Shown here: positions 48,933 through 59,102 of the stretch, in pieces | Layout of the letters: the number at the start of each line of letters is the position of its first letter | Numbering within the stretch: the first letter of the stretch is position 1 | Assembly (NCBI GenBank): GCA_900208305.1 | Contig: OAPG01000023.1 | Coordinates: 1-64,000, forward strand | Reading direction: 5' to 3' | DNA: 64,000 bases | Source: Melanopsichium pennsylvanicum | Taxonomy: Eukaryota > Basidiomycota > Ustilaginomycetes > Ustilaginales | Translations under genes and position numbers: made by a program | The notes under the pieces: generated by a model | The model's database searches: none | What the model was told of the DNA's origin: nothing | The model's input: the letters and a program-made list of their open reading frames with translations, nothing else

Positions 48933-50563
48933 TCTGCGACAAATCGGCCAAGATTTACAGATTCCCGGCTTTCTGTGGTCTTCTTCCGGGTTTTTCTATT
49001 TTGGTATTGTTCAATGAGAATTTGCTGGTCAGCGCAATGCAGAACTGTGCACAAGAAAAAAATGTTGATCAAAGCAATTCAGAGATGAACACGACAACAG
49101 CCCCTGGTTGGCACCAAGATAGTGTGCAATGTTCACCTCTGCCAGTGAGCAGGTTCTGCTGAAGAACAAAGTTTGGGTACATCTAACAATTCACTTTTCC
49201 AAGCATGGTATACTTTGAATCTTCAACGAGATGCAACACACAATGACAATGTGGTTTGTTTACATATAGCTTTTATCGCCATGCATTCGCTTTTCCACTG
49301 CTCTTTGTTCAGAGTTTGTACGAGTGTAGGATACGGAGAGTCGAAACGGCACTCAAGCTCGGAATTCCTGGGCTGTAAACGCGTTTCGACCAGCCAAATT
49401 TCCACACGGCAACGCGAAGCTTGTCAAACTTCAAACTGGAACGGCAATGACAAATCTTATTAAGTGGCGATTGCTGAATTGAGCAGTATATCCCGTGGAG
49501 TCCAGAGCCGGAGACTGTTTGAGCGTGGGCAAAACTGAAGCCTGGTACGTGACACGGACCTCGTCGACACAACGAAAATTGGCGTGAGGGCTGAGGTGAA
49601 GCGTGCTGAAAGAGTGAAAAAAAAACAAAATCTTTCCACGCATGGATTGCCATCTTGGTGTAGTGCCGATTCCGTTGCTCTGTGAGATGGTGTTACTCCC
49701 TGACAAGGTTGCTTTCTCACGAGCTTGTGGACAAAAGATTCGTGTTTGAGGCGCAGAAGAACGACCTGACAGACTTGTAGCGGCTTTCAAGTGCCACTGT
49801 TTGACAATCTGACACGTTCCATGTAGAGGGCCACAGAAAGATCGCCAACTGGACGACTGTAAGCAATCTCGTTCCGCAACACACCACAAAGGTGCACAGC
49901 GGCTAGACAGGAAATTAGGATCAGCAAAAGGATATTAGGTCCCCATCCCCCCAACTTGGACAGCTCAGAGGTGTTCTGAACCTACCATTTCAACCACATC
50001 ATCTCAACCCAAAGGTACATCAGTAAGTCCGGCCACTTTTCTTGATAAACATTTTCGTGCCCCTGGCCGACTCGGCTGAAACAAGTCCCAAGCACTATCC
50101 GCTTTCGCAGCATCTCTTTCTTAAAATTCATCGGATTGCGAATCTTCATCCTCATCCTGGCTTTGACTTTGCCCTCAGCTCCAGTTCTTGCGGTTTATTT
50201 GGCCTATAGTACCGACAATAAGGAAGGTACGCGCTCACCAATCTACAAGATAGCCAAACATTGTTGTGCAGACATTTTTTCACCAAACAGCTGCCTCGTG
50301 GCGTCGCAAAACGAATGCGGCTTCATGGCATGCAAGCAAAGACACACACACAGGCGATAGCGACGTGAAATGTAACACTGTTTTGGCATTTGACAGAACG
50401 ATACATGATGACGAGTTGTGTGGGGGTGTGGACGTGATTGGGAGACTCTTCAGCCGCTTGCACACGGGTGTTTTGAGACGGTGAAAGTAGTCAACTTGGG
50501 GAAATGGTGGCTCGCAAGCCATCAATCCACGTGGCTTGATCGTTGTCTTTCCCTTTCTTTTCC

Positions 50564-51988
50564 TTAGATGTACTGAGAGATCCATCGGAAACCCTCGCCA
50601 TAACCCTGACGCATGACCACTGAGCACATGAAGATCTCGATTGGCCTAATATCCTTCAGAGGAACTTTACCCTTACCGGTGGTCTGATACAGACCAATCG
50701 CCTGACGCAATTCCTCCTCACTAACCGCACCTGGTGCATCGATCTTGTTACCCAAGATCAAAAACGGGACCTTGCTCAACTCCTCGATGGACAAGAGCGC
50801 ATCGAGCTCAGCACGAGCCTCGGCGAATCGCTCGTGATCTTGCGTGTCGACAAGGAAGACAATGCCGTCAACTTCGGGGAAGTAGTCCTTCCAGAGTCGG
50901 CGTGCCTGTTGGTGTCCGCCCAAATCGTACGTGGTGAACTTGACTTGGCCGATGGCAAGCTCTTCCGAGGCTGTGTGGTGCAAAGTCGGCGGTAACAAGG
51001 TTGCACAGGTCGCATCAAGAGAATGTGTCGAAAAATAGGCCGATTGCAAATGTGCGCGTGAGGGAGTTTGCCAAGTGCGAGCGAATAGAGACGCGTACAT
51101 GGATGCAGACAAGAGCGGAACGGATCAGTAAGGCGTTCCAGCATGGGGCGGGAGAACAGTGTGCTCTAACACTTTTTGATTGAAAGCGAACTTACTTGGG
51201 TGAAGAGTGGGCTGCAATGTGGCAAGGCGATCGTTCTTGAGCATGTGCAGAAGGGTCTGTTGGATCGAATCGGGGGATCGAACAAGAGAATTACCACCGT
51301 TGCGAAACAAGGAAGGATGCCATTGGCAATTGAAATCAGGAGAGCGAGAAGCGGTTCGCGGTACGGAGCGGGGATCAAGGCTGTCAGCAATCTTGGAGCG
51401 GCATGAATAGCGAGAAACATTGTGTGGCTTGATCGATACGTACGGTCTTACCAGCATTGTCGAGACCGAGGAAGAGGATCTTGGCGTTCTTGTGTGCCAG
51501 ACCTGAGGAAAGCAACAGCGTCAATAGTGTGGAACAGAGTGTTGTTTATGTCAGGGACGAGCTGCCTCAATCTGATGATGGATAGAAGATTGGACACCTC
51601 CTGACCTCCTCCCTCGTACCAGGATAGTTGATTGAAGTCTGATCCGGGTTGAAGTGCTTGAAGAGAAGGCCGAAGATCCAAGACTGTTCCAGATGATCTG
51701 TAAAGATCTTCAAACGTACCTAGCTGGGCGAGGATGTCCTGTGAGTGCGTAATGGGAGTCGCAAGGCCAAGAAAAGGTGCGTAATTGATAGAAACGCAAA
51801 ACGTGCCAAATATTGTCGGAGTCAGCGAGGTTGATTAAAACGACAAAGTCGCCTGAGATGCTCTGGAGCCACTAAGAGGGCGAGCACAAGCATCATAGCA
51901 TCCCTTTCTATCTAGGTCGACGTATTCATTGGCTTCAGAGTCGTGTTTGTTGGCCGATACCTACCCAGAACCAGTTGATAATGAACAT
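50564..51988 (-). CDS. SAR1: Small GTPase Sar1, COPII coat assembly
   Basis: 189 residues, exactly the family length, from five exons: 51988-51965 (24 bases), 51738-51720 (19 bases), 51502-51444, 51256-51196 and 50970-50564. Sar1-GTP inserts its amphipathic N-terminus in the ER membrane and recruits Sec23/24 to form ER export vesicles. The N-terminus [16 protein letters not shown] is the membrane-inserting helix, created by joining the two tiny first exons. G1 is G-L-D-N-A-G-K-T at 27-34, the switch 2 region is [12 protein letters not shown], and the guanine-specificity motif is NKID. The C-terminus [13 protein letters not shown] is diagnostic of Sar1 among ARF-like proteins. Phase is preserved over all four introns (about 180-230 bases each), which are longer than most in this window. 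Confidence 0.97.
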
Positions 51989-52867
51989 GTTGACGGTTTA
52001 TGTATGGAATTTGAGAGAATTTGTGGTGGCGAAGCCGAGGTGTCGAGAAGGCAAAGCTTGAGGCTTTAAATTTTGGCCGTAGTGTCTCAATGATGTTGAG
52101 AAAACGCGCGGATAAGTGATGATGGTTTTTGGAGATGATGATGATGTCTTATAATGATGATGATGACGAAGAAGGTGATTTGGGCGCAGTTCTGCTGAGC
52201 GTGAAATCTTCGACTGACTGTTCTGCTGCGAGAGGATTGACAAGTCTGAGCGCGGGCAGCGGGGGGCGACTAACGTGATACTGCGCGGCGTGGCAGTTGC
52301 GTATCGATAGGCCTCAACTGCTCGATTAACGCACACACACAGACGCTCATCCATGCTGGCTTCCTGTCGTGATTTTGATTTTTTGGAATTTTCTTAGAAA
52401 TTTGACCAGAGGGCGCGTGCGTTGGTTGACCAAAATCGACGCACTGTAACTATATGATCCAGAACAGCGTCGTGTTGAAAGCTCCATGTTTTCTTTTGGC
52501 GGTCTGCAAGCCCCACGTCCCTTGACGCAGAGCTATCGACGCAAGCTCTGACACCACAACACCATTGGACGCGCTGACCACCTGAACTCAACTGTGCTCC
52601 AGCTTCTACTCATTCCGTTCGACAGCTTCACACTTGTCCATATCGCTTCAGCATATGATCCATAGGCTAAGTGAACATGAGCTTTTCATCCCTAGCTCAG
52701 AACCTTGTAATCAACCGAAACAGTAACACCACCACACTAAGTGCCTCGGGACAATATGTCTTTGTCAATGCAACCTATGCCTGAAATTCACACAAATAAT
52801 TCCTGATGCTTAGAACGTCCTCGAGTGGATACAACAACCCAATTATACGGCACATCGATGAGCTGAG
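51989..52867. other. Spacer upstream of SAR1
   Basis: Promoter of SAR1 and 3' flank of TAF8. Contains GAT/TGA trinucleotide repeats at about 52130-52170 and a short CA run near 52330. No gene seen. Confidence 0.5.
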
Positions 52868-54874
52868 CTACACCTTCCACTTGCGCATTCGCTTGACACT
52901 CCTCGGATGATTCCCGCTTCCGCCACTCGTTTTGTTGTTTGATCCTGCTCCTCCAGCCAGCCCCCCACTGGCTATTGTACTACCAGGTGCATACCACACA
53001 TTCTTGTAATTCACTGGACCTGGCACTCTCACACCCAACTTATCCGCCCCTCCATCCCCGCCATCTTCTACCGTGGCACCTGCATACGCATCTGCACCTG
53101 TAGCTACGATCGACTGAGACCTGGACCTATACCCTCCAACACCACCTGCCGCCGATGATGCATTGGGATTCGACCCAAAATAATGTCCGTAGACACCAAC
53201 AGGAGTAGGTGGGTATGGCGTCATCGGCCCGCCGGCAGTAGCCGACACTGGCGTGAGTGGTGACATGAGAGGTTCGCCTCCCCACCCCATCGACATGCCT
53301 ATGCCCAAGGGTGTACCAGGCACACCGCTTGCACTCGATGCCCCGCCAAGCGCAGCAGTGGAGCTCCTCCTGCTTCGGAAAGGTGTCGAAGGTTGGCTTG
53401 GCGAGTTGAACGACGAACTCGGAAGGCTGATCTTGCTTTTCAGTCTCAGCGTCAGCCCGCTGCCGCTGCTCGCAGGCGTCTTGGGGACGATAAATCCCGA
53501 ATTTGTGGCAGGAGCATCAGGCGGTGGTGTGGGCGCCTCCTTCTCCAGAAGTGGTGGATTCCCGCTCGCCCCGTCCTTGGTGGAGGAAGCATAAGCAACG
53601 GCCGCAGCACCATCCGTGTTTTGAATCAACTTTCGCAGAGAGGCCTCGACCAATCGTGCGTTTGCCAACTTCCTGTTGACCAACATGAGTGGATCTCTCC
53701 TTTCCTGAACCGTTCCAGCTTCTTCACCTGCAACGCCGAAGGAAGATCCATAGGCATTAGTCGGATACGCAGGTGTCTGCACCCACGCATGTCGTGGCGG
53801 CATCCCTGGAAGATGTCGAGGCACGATGTGGTCTGCGATTCGGTGCCATGCTTGTTCGCCCGATGTTAAGGCACGTAGATCCCGCGCTGATGATGAAAAG
53901 CGTGCAGTTTGGTCAACAGAGGTGGATTGGCCAAATTTGGCTTGGCGGCGTTCTCTCTTCGCAGCAGCGCGAGATAGGTCGTGTTTGCGCTTGTTGACTC
54001 GAGCTTGTACTGCTGCTCGTCGATTGCCGTGCTCGTCGTCCGAGTCGCTGCTGACAGACCAAGTGTCCATCTCGGATCCCTCATCCGAGTCTGAGGGCAA
54101 GAAAGAGGTGGTCGCCTTGGCCCAGCTCTCTTCGCCTTGCTCATCATCTACACCACGGTGCAGCTTTGAGAATCCTCTTCTGGCCACGAACGTTTCTGGC
54201 TGCTTGGCATGTTCTCGAGCCTTGCCTCTGGCCTTGGCACTGGCCTGCTTGCTGTCATCCTCAGCATCACCATCGCGCAACTGCTCATGATGAAAGTCGC
54301 GCAATTCCCTGATCGGTTGTCCATGCGTTTCCAGCGCATATATCAAGTCCCTTGCCGATGGCTGATCGCGACATGATAGCTCGGCAGCATGCGTCGCAGC
54401 GCTAAAGACCGAAGTGAGGAATTTTTTGGTGAGCTGGTTCACTTCGTGCAACGCTGAAGCTGTCGTCGAATCGAAGCCAGCACGCTTAGCCTGCACCGCG
54501 ATGAGCTGTGACAGCGTTTCTCGTGCGCTTGATTCGTCGACGTAGGGTACTGAGTAGGGGACGCGGGAGGTAGAGGCGGGAACCATTAAAGGTGGACAGC
54601 GAGTGATAGATGTCTGCTTGCGTTTTGGTTTGTAGGGGTGCTCGTTGTCTGTAGGCTGTGGTGCATCTGCTGATGGATTGGGATTGGGTGATGCGGGAAC
54701 ATGGATCTGTGGGAGAGATTGTAATTGCGTGAGAGGAGCAGGTCTACTGCCCGAGGATGACGCTGCGAGCTGAGCATCTGCTGCTGCGCGGCCGCTAGCT
54801 TTTGATGCTGCTCCACCAAAAAGAGTTGTGGAGGATGAAGTCTGAGCCCAGCTGGGCAGACTGCCTGATGGCAT
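52868..54874 (-). CDS. TAF8: TFIID subunit TAF8-like histone-fold protein
   Basis: 668 residues, single exon. A bromodomain-associated histone fold lies at about residues 113-183 (ETLSQLIAVQAKRAGFDSTTASALHEVNQLTKKFLTSVFSAATHAAELSCRDQPSARDLIYALE). It is followed near 340-410 by a TAF8 C-terminal region with IVPRHLPGMPPRHAWVQTPAYP and a downstream helix (VNRKLANARLVEASLRKLIQN), which in other TAF8 proteins sits between the histone fold and the nuclear signal. Histone-fold TAF8 pairs with TAF10 and bridges TAF2 in TFIID. The remaining 250 residues are Ser/Gly/Pro-rich with a basic tail (SVKRMRKWKV). Assignment rests on the two domains in this order; a SAGA Spt7-like partner is less likely. Confidence 0.8.
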   Translation of the reverse strand: MPSGSLPSWAQTSSSTTLFGGAASKASGRAAADAQLAASSSGSRPAPLTQLQSLPQIHVPASPNPNPSADAPQPTDNEHPYKPKRKQTSITRCPPLMVPASTSRVPYSVPYVDESSARETLSQLIAVQAKRAGFDSTTASALHEVNQLTKKFLTSVFSAATHAAELSCRDQPSARDLIYALETHGQPIRELRDFHHEQLRDGDAEDDSKQASAKARGKAREHAKQPETFVARRGFSKLHRGVDDEQGEESWAKATTSFLPSDSDEGSEMDTWSVSSDSDDEHGNRRAAVQARVNKRKHDLSRAAAKRERRQAKFGQSTSVDQTARFSSSARDLRALTSGEQAWHRIADHIVPRHLPGMPPRHAWVQTPAYPTNAYGSSFGVAGEEAGTVQERRDPLMLVNRKLANARLVEASLRKLIQNTDGAAAVAYASSTKDGASGNPPLLEKEAPTPPPDAPATNSGFIVPKTPASSGSGLTLRLKSKISLPSSSFNSPSQPSTPFRSRRSSTAALGGASSASGVPGTPLGIGMSMGWGGEPLMSPLTPVSATAGGPMTPYPPTPVGVYGHYFGSNPNASSAAGGVGGYRSRSQSIVATGADAYAGATVEDGGDGGADKLGVRVPGPVNYKNVWYAPGSTIASGGLAGGAGSNNKTSGGSGNHPRSVKRMRKWKV

Positions 54875-55291
54875 GGTTGTGCGCCAAATTTGGCACCAAA
54901 TTTGCTCTGCAGAGAGAGGAGTTGGTGCTGCTGGAAAGGGTAGAGCGGACTACGATATCGCGATGAGAGAAGGACGTTGTAGGTTGCATTCGAACTTGAA
55001 TCTTTCTGATGCATCCACACACGATACTTTGGTCTAACTGAGCTCGATTTTGTCTGACTTTGTGATATGAGTAAATTTAACAAAATCGAGTTTTTGGCCT
55101 CCACCTCCGGCAGGTGACACCATACTTGGTTGCCGTTACGACAAAGCATCAAAACCTTGTTTGTGCGACAATGCCAAGCTTTCTCTTCTATCTTCTGCAT
55201 TCTTCTTGACTTTCCTACGTGAACGTTTCTTTCATTTCAGTCTGGCGTCCTCCAGCATTGCCGCCATTGTTCAAACCTCTGAGCACTGCTT
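54875..55291. other. Divergent promoter TAF8/Cdc25-like gene
   Basis: Short shared upstream region. CT-rich before the plus-strand start. No other feature seen. Confidence 0.5.
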
Positions 55292-56040
55292 ATGTCCATT
55301 GCTCGAAGCCCTTTGCTTGTTGCAGTTGTAGCACGTTTCCCCTTCCGTGTTTTTCGGTCCACCAAAGAAGCTGGCACTCGATCCTTCTGCTCCAAAACTA
55401 CAGATACCGACCCGCAGCTCACCCGAGCAGAAAAGCTTATCGAACTACGACGCAAGTTCTCGATACCATCCGTTCCTTCAAAAACACGCGCAACAATGTC
55501 CTTTCAACCACTCTACAAGTACGTCGATCGTGACACACTCGCTGAGACGCTCCGTAAGCATGCAGCCGATCCGAAACAGCGCGAAGTCGCCATTATCGAT
55601 GTCCGAGACGATGACTTTGAAGGAGGAAACATCGTCGCAGCTCAAAACCACCCCTCATCTAAGTTTGCTGACGAGGTGCAGGATTTGGTATATGGTCCAT
55701 TGAAGGACTACAAGCAGGTCATCTTCCACTGCCATCTTTCGCAGCAGCGCGGACCTAAAGCAGCAGGACAGTATGCTCAGGCAAGGCAAGCGGCGTTGGA
55801 GATGGGAAAGCTCAGAGACGACAAGGTACAGCCAAAGCAAGAGGTGTTGGTGCTCAGGGGTGGATTTAGCGAATTCCAAGACAAGTACAAGGTAAGTTGA
55901 GATACTTTCGCCGAATGACAAGAGAATACCGAAAAGCACTCGCTAACCTTCCTGTCTCATCTGGCATCGCTTTGGATCGATAGAAAGACCCAGCAGTGGT
56001 CGAGAATTATGATGCCTCCGCTTGGGAGTTCCGCAACTAG
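55292..56040 (+). CDS. Cdc25-like rhodanese (Ibp1/Ych1/Acr2 type), possibly mitochondrial
   Basis: Exons 55292-55891 and 55984-56040 (92-base intron, GTAAGT...GATAG) encode 218 residues. A rhodanese fold with the CX5R active loop H-C-H-L-S-Q-Q-R-G-P: catalytic C147 and R153. The preceding strand (VAIIDVRDDDFEGGNI) and following LRGGFSEFQDKY match Ibp1/Ych1 phosphatases and Acr2 arsenate reductases; which activity applies cannot be read from the sequence. These proteins are usually about 150 residues. The extra 68 residues upstream (MSIARSPLLVAVVARFPFRVFRS...) resemble a mitochondrial presequence. A second in-frame ATG at 55496 (MSFQPLYKYV), in better context (aca-ATG-t), would give the standard cytosolic form, so dual targeting by leaky scanning is possible. 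Confidence 0.87.
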
Positions 56041-56230
56041 ATTAGACAATCGTGTAAAGTTGGACCAATTCATCCCGCAACTCTTTAAGCTCGCCCAATC
56101 TCTGTCGTAAATGATGAGCGACTCAAAGTGTCATTCACTATTGCATGCCGCCACACGCTACAGAGAGAACGTGTTCAAGAAAACGTGTCAAGAGAGCAAG
56201 TGGTCTAGAGAGGCATGACCCAAAACATCT

Positions 56231-57259
56231 CTACAGGTTGCTCGTCCTGGACTTGGCTCTATCTACCTCTCTCTGCTTTTGCGATCGATTCACAAACGCT
56301 TCGACCTGTCCCTCCTCCAGCAGCTTTGCCAAGCTCTGCATGCCCAGCTCAAACTCTTTCTCCATCGCCTTTCTCAGCCCTCCTCTTAGTCTAAGATCCA
56401 CCTTTTCTTCTTTCTCTTCTTTCTCGCTTTCCACCTCATCCCCTCCGTTGACGCTCGAATAAATCGCATTGTGCATACTCTCGCGATCATTTAGCATACA
56501 ACTCTGTGGGTTTGCCGCTAGACCCGCTGCGATTCTCACAGCTTTGTCCACCACCGCTCCGAATCCGTTCTCTGATATCATTCTACCGTTTGATTTTGGT
56601 ACAATGTAATTCACCAATCCGATGCTCTCGGCCTCCTGTGCACCGACCAGCCTTCCCGTTAATGCCAGATCACTTGCCCTCGACCCACCGATCAATGCCG
56701 GCAGCCTTACTGTTCCTCCATCGATCAGAGGCACGCCTCTTAATCTGCACAGGATCCCAAAAACAGCTTCGCTACAAGCAACTCTGAGATCGGCCCATAA
56801 AGCTAGCTCCAGACCACCTGCGACCGCGTATCCTTCAACGGCGGCTATCACCGGCTTGTTCATCGCTAGCCTAGTCACACCCATTGGAGCAATTGCATCC
56901 ATGTTTGGATCCAAAGAGTTGCTTTGCACTTCCGACTGTGGGCTTCCGAGGAGAGAGGACTCGAAGATCGACTTGAGATCAGCTCCTGCGCAAAAGGTTC
57001 CATTAGCACCAGTCAGAATAGCAACGCGAAGCGAAGGGTCGTGGGCGAAAGATACGAAAGCCGAGTGGAGAGCTGTGGCCGTTTGGCGATCGATAGCATT
57101 TTTGACAGACGGTCGATCGATGTAACAAATCATGGCCTTGGCATTCGACGAGAAAGGGAGGCGAGGGGACATGGGATCGTCGAACGGTTGGAGGTTGACA
57201 TGGTAAAGCTTGACTTTGCCTCCCGCCAACGTCTGGGTAGGTGTTGGCAGCAGCATCAT
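56231..57259 (-). CDS. Enoyl-CoA hydratase/isomerase family protein
   Basis: 342 residues, single exon, crotonase fold. CoA-binding and oxyanion-hole segments are visible: VAILTGANGTFCAGADLKSIFE and KPVIAAVEGYAVAGGLELALWADLRVA, followed by FGILCRLRGVPLIDGGTVRLPALIG. The usual acidic catalytic position after the GGG or GGL turn is not clearly retained (VPLIDGGT), so hydratase, isomerase or another crotonase activity cannot be told apart. No clear presequence and no SKL-type C-terminus (ends SNL), so cytosolic by default. A charged insertion of about 20 residues (EVESEKEEKEEK) lies near residue 280. Convergent with the Cdc25-like gene with 190 bases between stops. Confidence 0.88.
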   Translation of the reverse strand: MMLLPTPTQTLAGGKVKLYHVNLQPFDDPMSPRLPFSSNAKAMICYIDRPSVKNAIDRQTATALHSAFVSFAHDPSLRVAILTGANGTFCAGADLKSIFESSLLGSPQSEVQSNSLDPNMDAIAPMGVTRLAMNKPVIAAVEGYAVAGGLELALWADLRVACSEAVFGILCRLRGVPLIDGGTVRLPALIGGSRASDLALTGRLVGAQEAESIGLVNYIVPKSNGRMISENGFGAVVDKAVRIAAGLAANPQSCMLNDRESMHNAIYSSVNGGDEVESEKEEKEEKVDLRLRGGLRKAMEKEFELGMQSLAKLLEEGQVEAFVNRSQKQREVDRAKSRTSNL

Positions 57260-59102
57260 AAGTTCGTAACAGATTGATTGTGGCTATATTTGTGGCAATA
57301 TTGCAGAAAGAGCGTTTTTGAAGACTTGTGGGGGTGAGAGGATAACAACTCTTCTGTACCGGATGCGATGGTTTGACTTTAACAAACTTAGCCAGACTAC
57401 GAGAGAAAGAAAAATATAACGTTGGCCTGTCGCTTGAACCTGTTTGTTGAAATTTGATGGCATCGGTTGAAAGCGCACCTAAACCCTGCATTTTGCTATC
57501 ATGTCCACTTGTGCCAGACTTAGCAAACCAATAGATTCACCGTCCGCATGGTAATTTTCTGAGATCAGAAGAGACCGCAGAATAATTTCAGACCGGTCTG
57601 AAGCGTCTACACTCTCTTCGTGCGCTGCTACGAGTGCGCCATACTGCGTCCTATATCCTCTCAACCCACTGGCAGCGAAGAGGATGGTCTCTGCTGGGCT
57701 GTCTAGGCGCAAGCAATGAGTGGGGCTGAGTACACCGCCAATTCTGTGAGAACTAAAGCGTCATATACACAGTACTTCAAGAAACCCTCATCGTCTTTGC
57801 TTTACGAGCTATCAACATTTGCCATGTCTGGCCGGATCCGATCAAAGTTAGTCGATGCAATTGACGAAATGCGCCATCTGCGCGTTTCATTTGTTAAAGA
57901 TGGTGTCCAAGAGAAATTCAGCGGCTCTTCTATCACCTCATAGTCGCCACGCTCAGAAAGGGCAAGCAAACGTGTAAAGTGGGATGAAACCTTTATTCAC
58001 AATTCTCTGCTCGTGCATGCTGACTGGACCCGTCAACGCAGTGGCATAATCCTGCAAAAATCAACAGACACAGGAGGGTTAAGTACGGCAAAGCTTGCCT
58101 CTTACTTATTCTTCCCAAGCTCAGGTCGAGATGCAGAGGAGATCCGACTTGCTTTCCTCGGCAAGGCGTCAGAGAGAAGTCGTCTCTCTTCAATAAGCTC
58201 ATTGCTGCACATCATCCCACGCTGAAAATTTCGAGGATCTTGGCGAATCTGCAAGAGAGGCTCTTGTTCATCGGTTTCTTGACCAGCTGGCGATGCCTTA
58301 TCAGCCTCCTGCTCTCTCTTCGACGGTGGTTTTCATCCAATTGAAAAGCCTTGGCAGGGCATGCTCTCAGCGAGAAATGTGGGTCCAGGAGGCTCCCTAA
58401 AAGACCATCCCAGACCTCTTTGTCGGCTTGGCTGCTCAGCCAAACCAGCCTACGAGCGATGTTGCCGAGCTGGTTCGTCAGCACCGTTATCGACGACACG
58501 AAGATGACACCTACCACCTGGTGTTGACAGCTCCTCACGACGCTAATGCCTTTGACACCCCATTTTAACTCTCAATTCTAGCTAACAGCCCATCCGCACA
58601 GTTTGAGCTGCAGATCTATTTGAGGTGAGCGACGCAGAGCTAAACGCTATCGAGCAGAGGCAAGACATTGTCTCTCGCTTCATACTTGCAGCGAATCAGA
58701 ATAACGGCATGACCAGTCTTGAGTACTTTCATACTCACATTGCTTGAGTAATTGCATAGCTTTGCTTTCATCCTTTTGCACATTCTTTTCTCACGATCAC
58801 CGATTTTCCACCATGAGCCATTATGTCTCTCATGTTGATTTGCCCATACGAGCCTTTGTTTCTGTTAGTGTTGCAATCTCACTTCTCTATGTCTGGCTTT
58901 TATCTTTTATTTTTCACAGAATCTGTCTTTTGCAACTTTGGTTGGTGAATTCGGAAAGTTCAGTGGGACATTGTCTTCTGGGAAGTGCAAGTGAATCGAA
59001 TTGATCGCTGGAATCCTTCACCTGATGCGATCGATTGGAGCGCTAAGAAAACCCCCACCAGACCAACCTGTACTGGAATTTTTTTAAGAGAAAAAGGGCA
59101 AG
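57260..59102. other. Gap containing a coding relic
   Basis: 1.84 kb between the crotonase gene and the large low-complexity gene. Its middle holds the decayed coding region at 57716-58747 (listed separately). The flanks show no feature. Confidence 0.5.
57716..58747 (+). pseudogene. Probable decayed protein-coding gene, family unknown
   Basis: An ATG frame (MSGAEYTANSVRTK...) runs 75 codons to TAG at 57941-57943 and then continues open in the same frame for 93 codons (…RVKWDETFIHNSLLVHADWT…, AKLASYLFFPSSGRD) to TGA at 58223-58225. From about 58197 a different frame is open (FEDLGESAREALVHRFLDQ…) to TAA at 58398-58400, then on in the same frame to TAA at 58566-58568. A last stretch (FEVSDAELNAIEQRQDIV…) ends at 58747. 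All pieces are on one strand, in order, with protein-like composition. This fits a gene broken by about two stops and two or more frameshifts. An intron-rich active gene is an alternative, since the first stop could be a TCATAG acceptor. No family recognised. Confidence 0.45.

Larger units (their letters stand above)
47862..50563. other. Long intergenic region with GT microsatellites
   Basis: 2.7 kb, the largest gap after the telomere. Features: a GT/AC palindrome enclosing two telomere-like units (47924-47976), a GT run at 48104-48128, a candidate small secreted-protein frame at 48636-48932, and a hydrophobic open stretch at about 50095-50230 without an ATG. The right end is the 3' flank of SAR1. 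Confidence 0.5.

Noticed and set aside
50095..50230. Strongly hydrophobic open stretch (ISFLKFIGLRIFILILALTLPS...) resembling a signal peptide exon
   Set aside because: No ATG precedes it in the intergenic region and no convincing downstream exon follows; it overlaps the 3' flank of SAR1.
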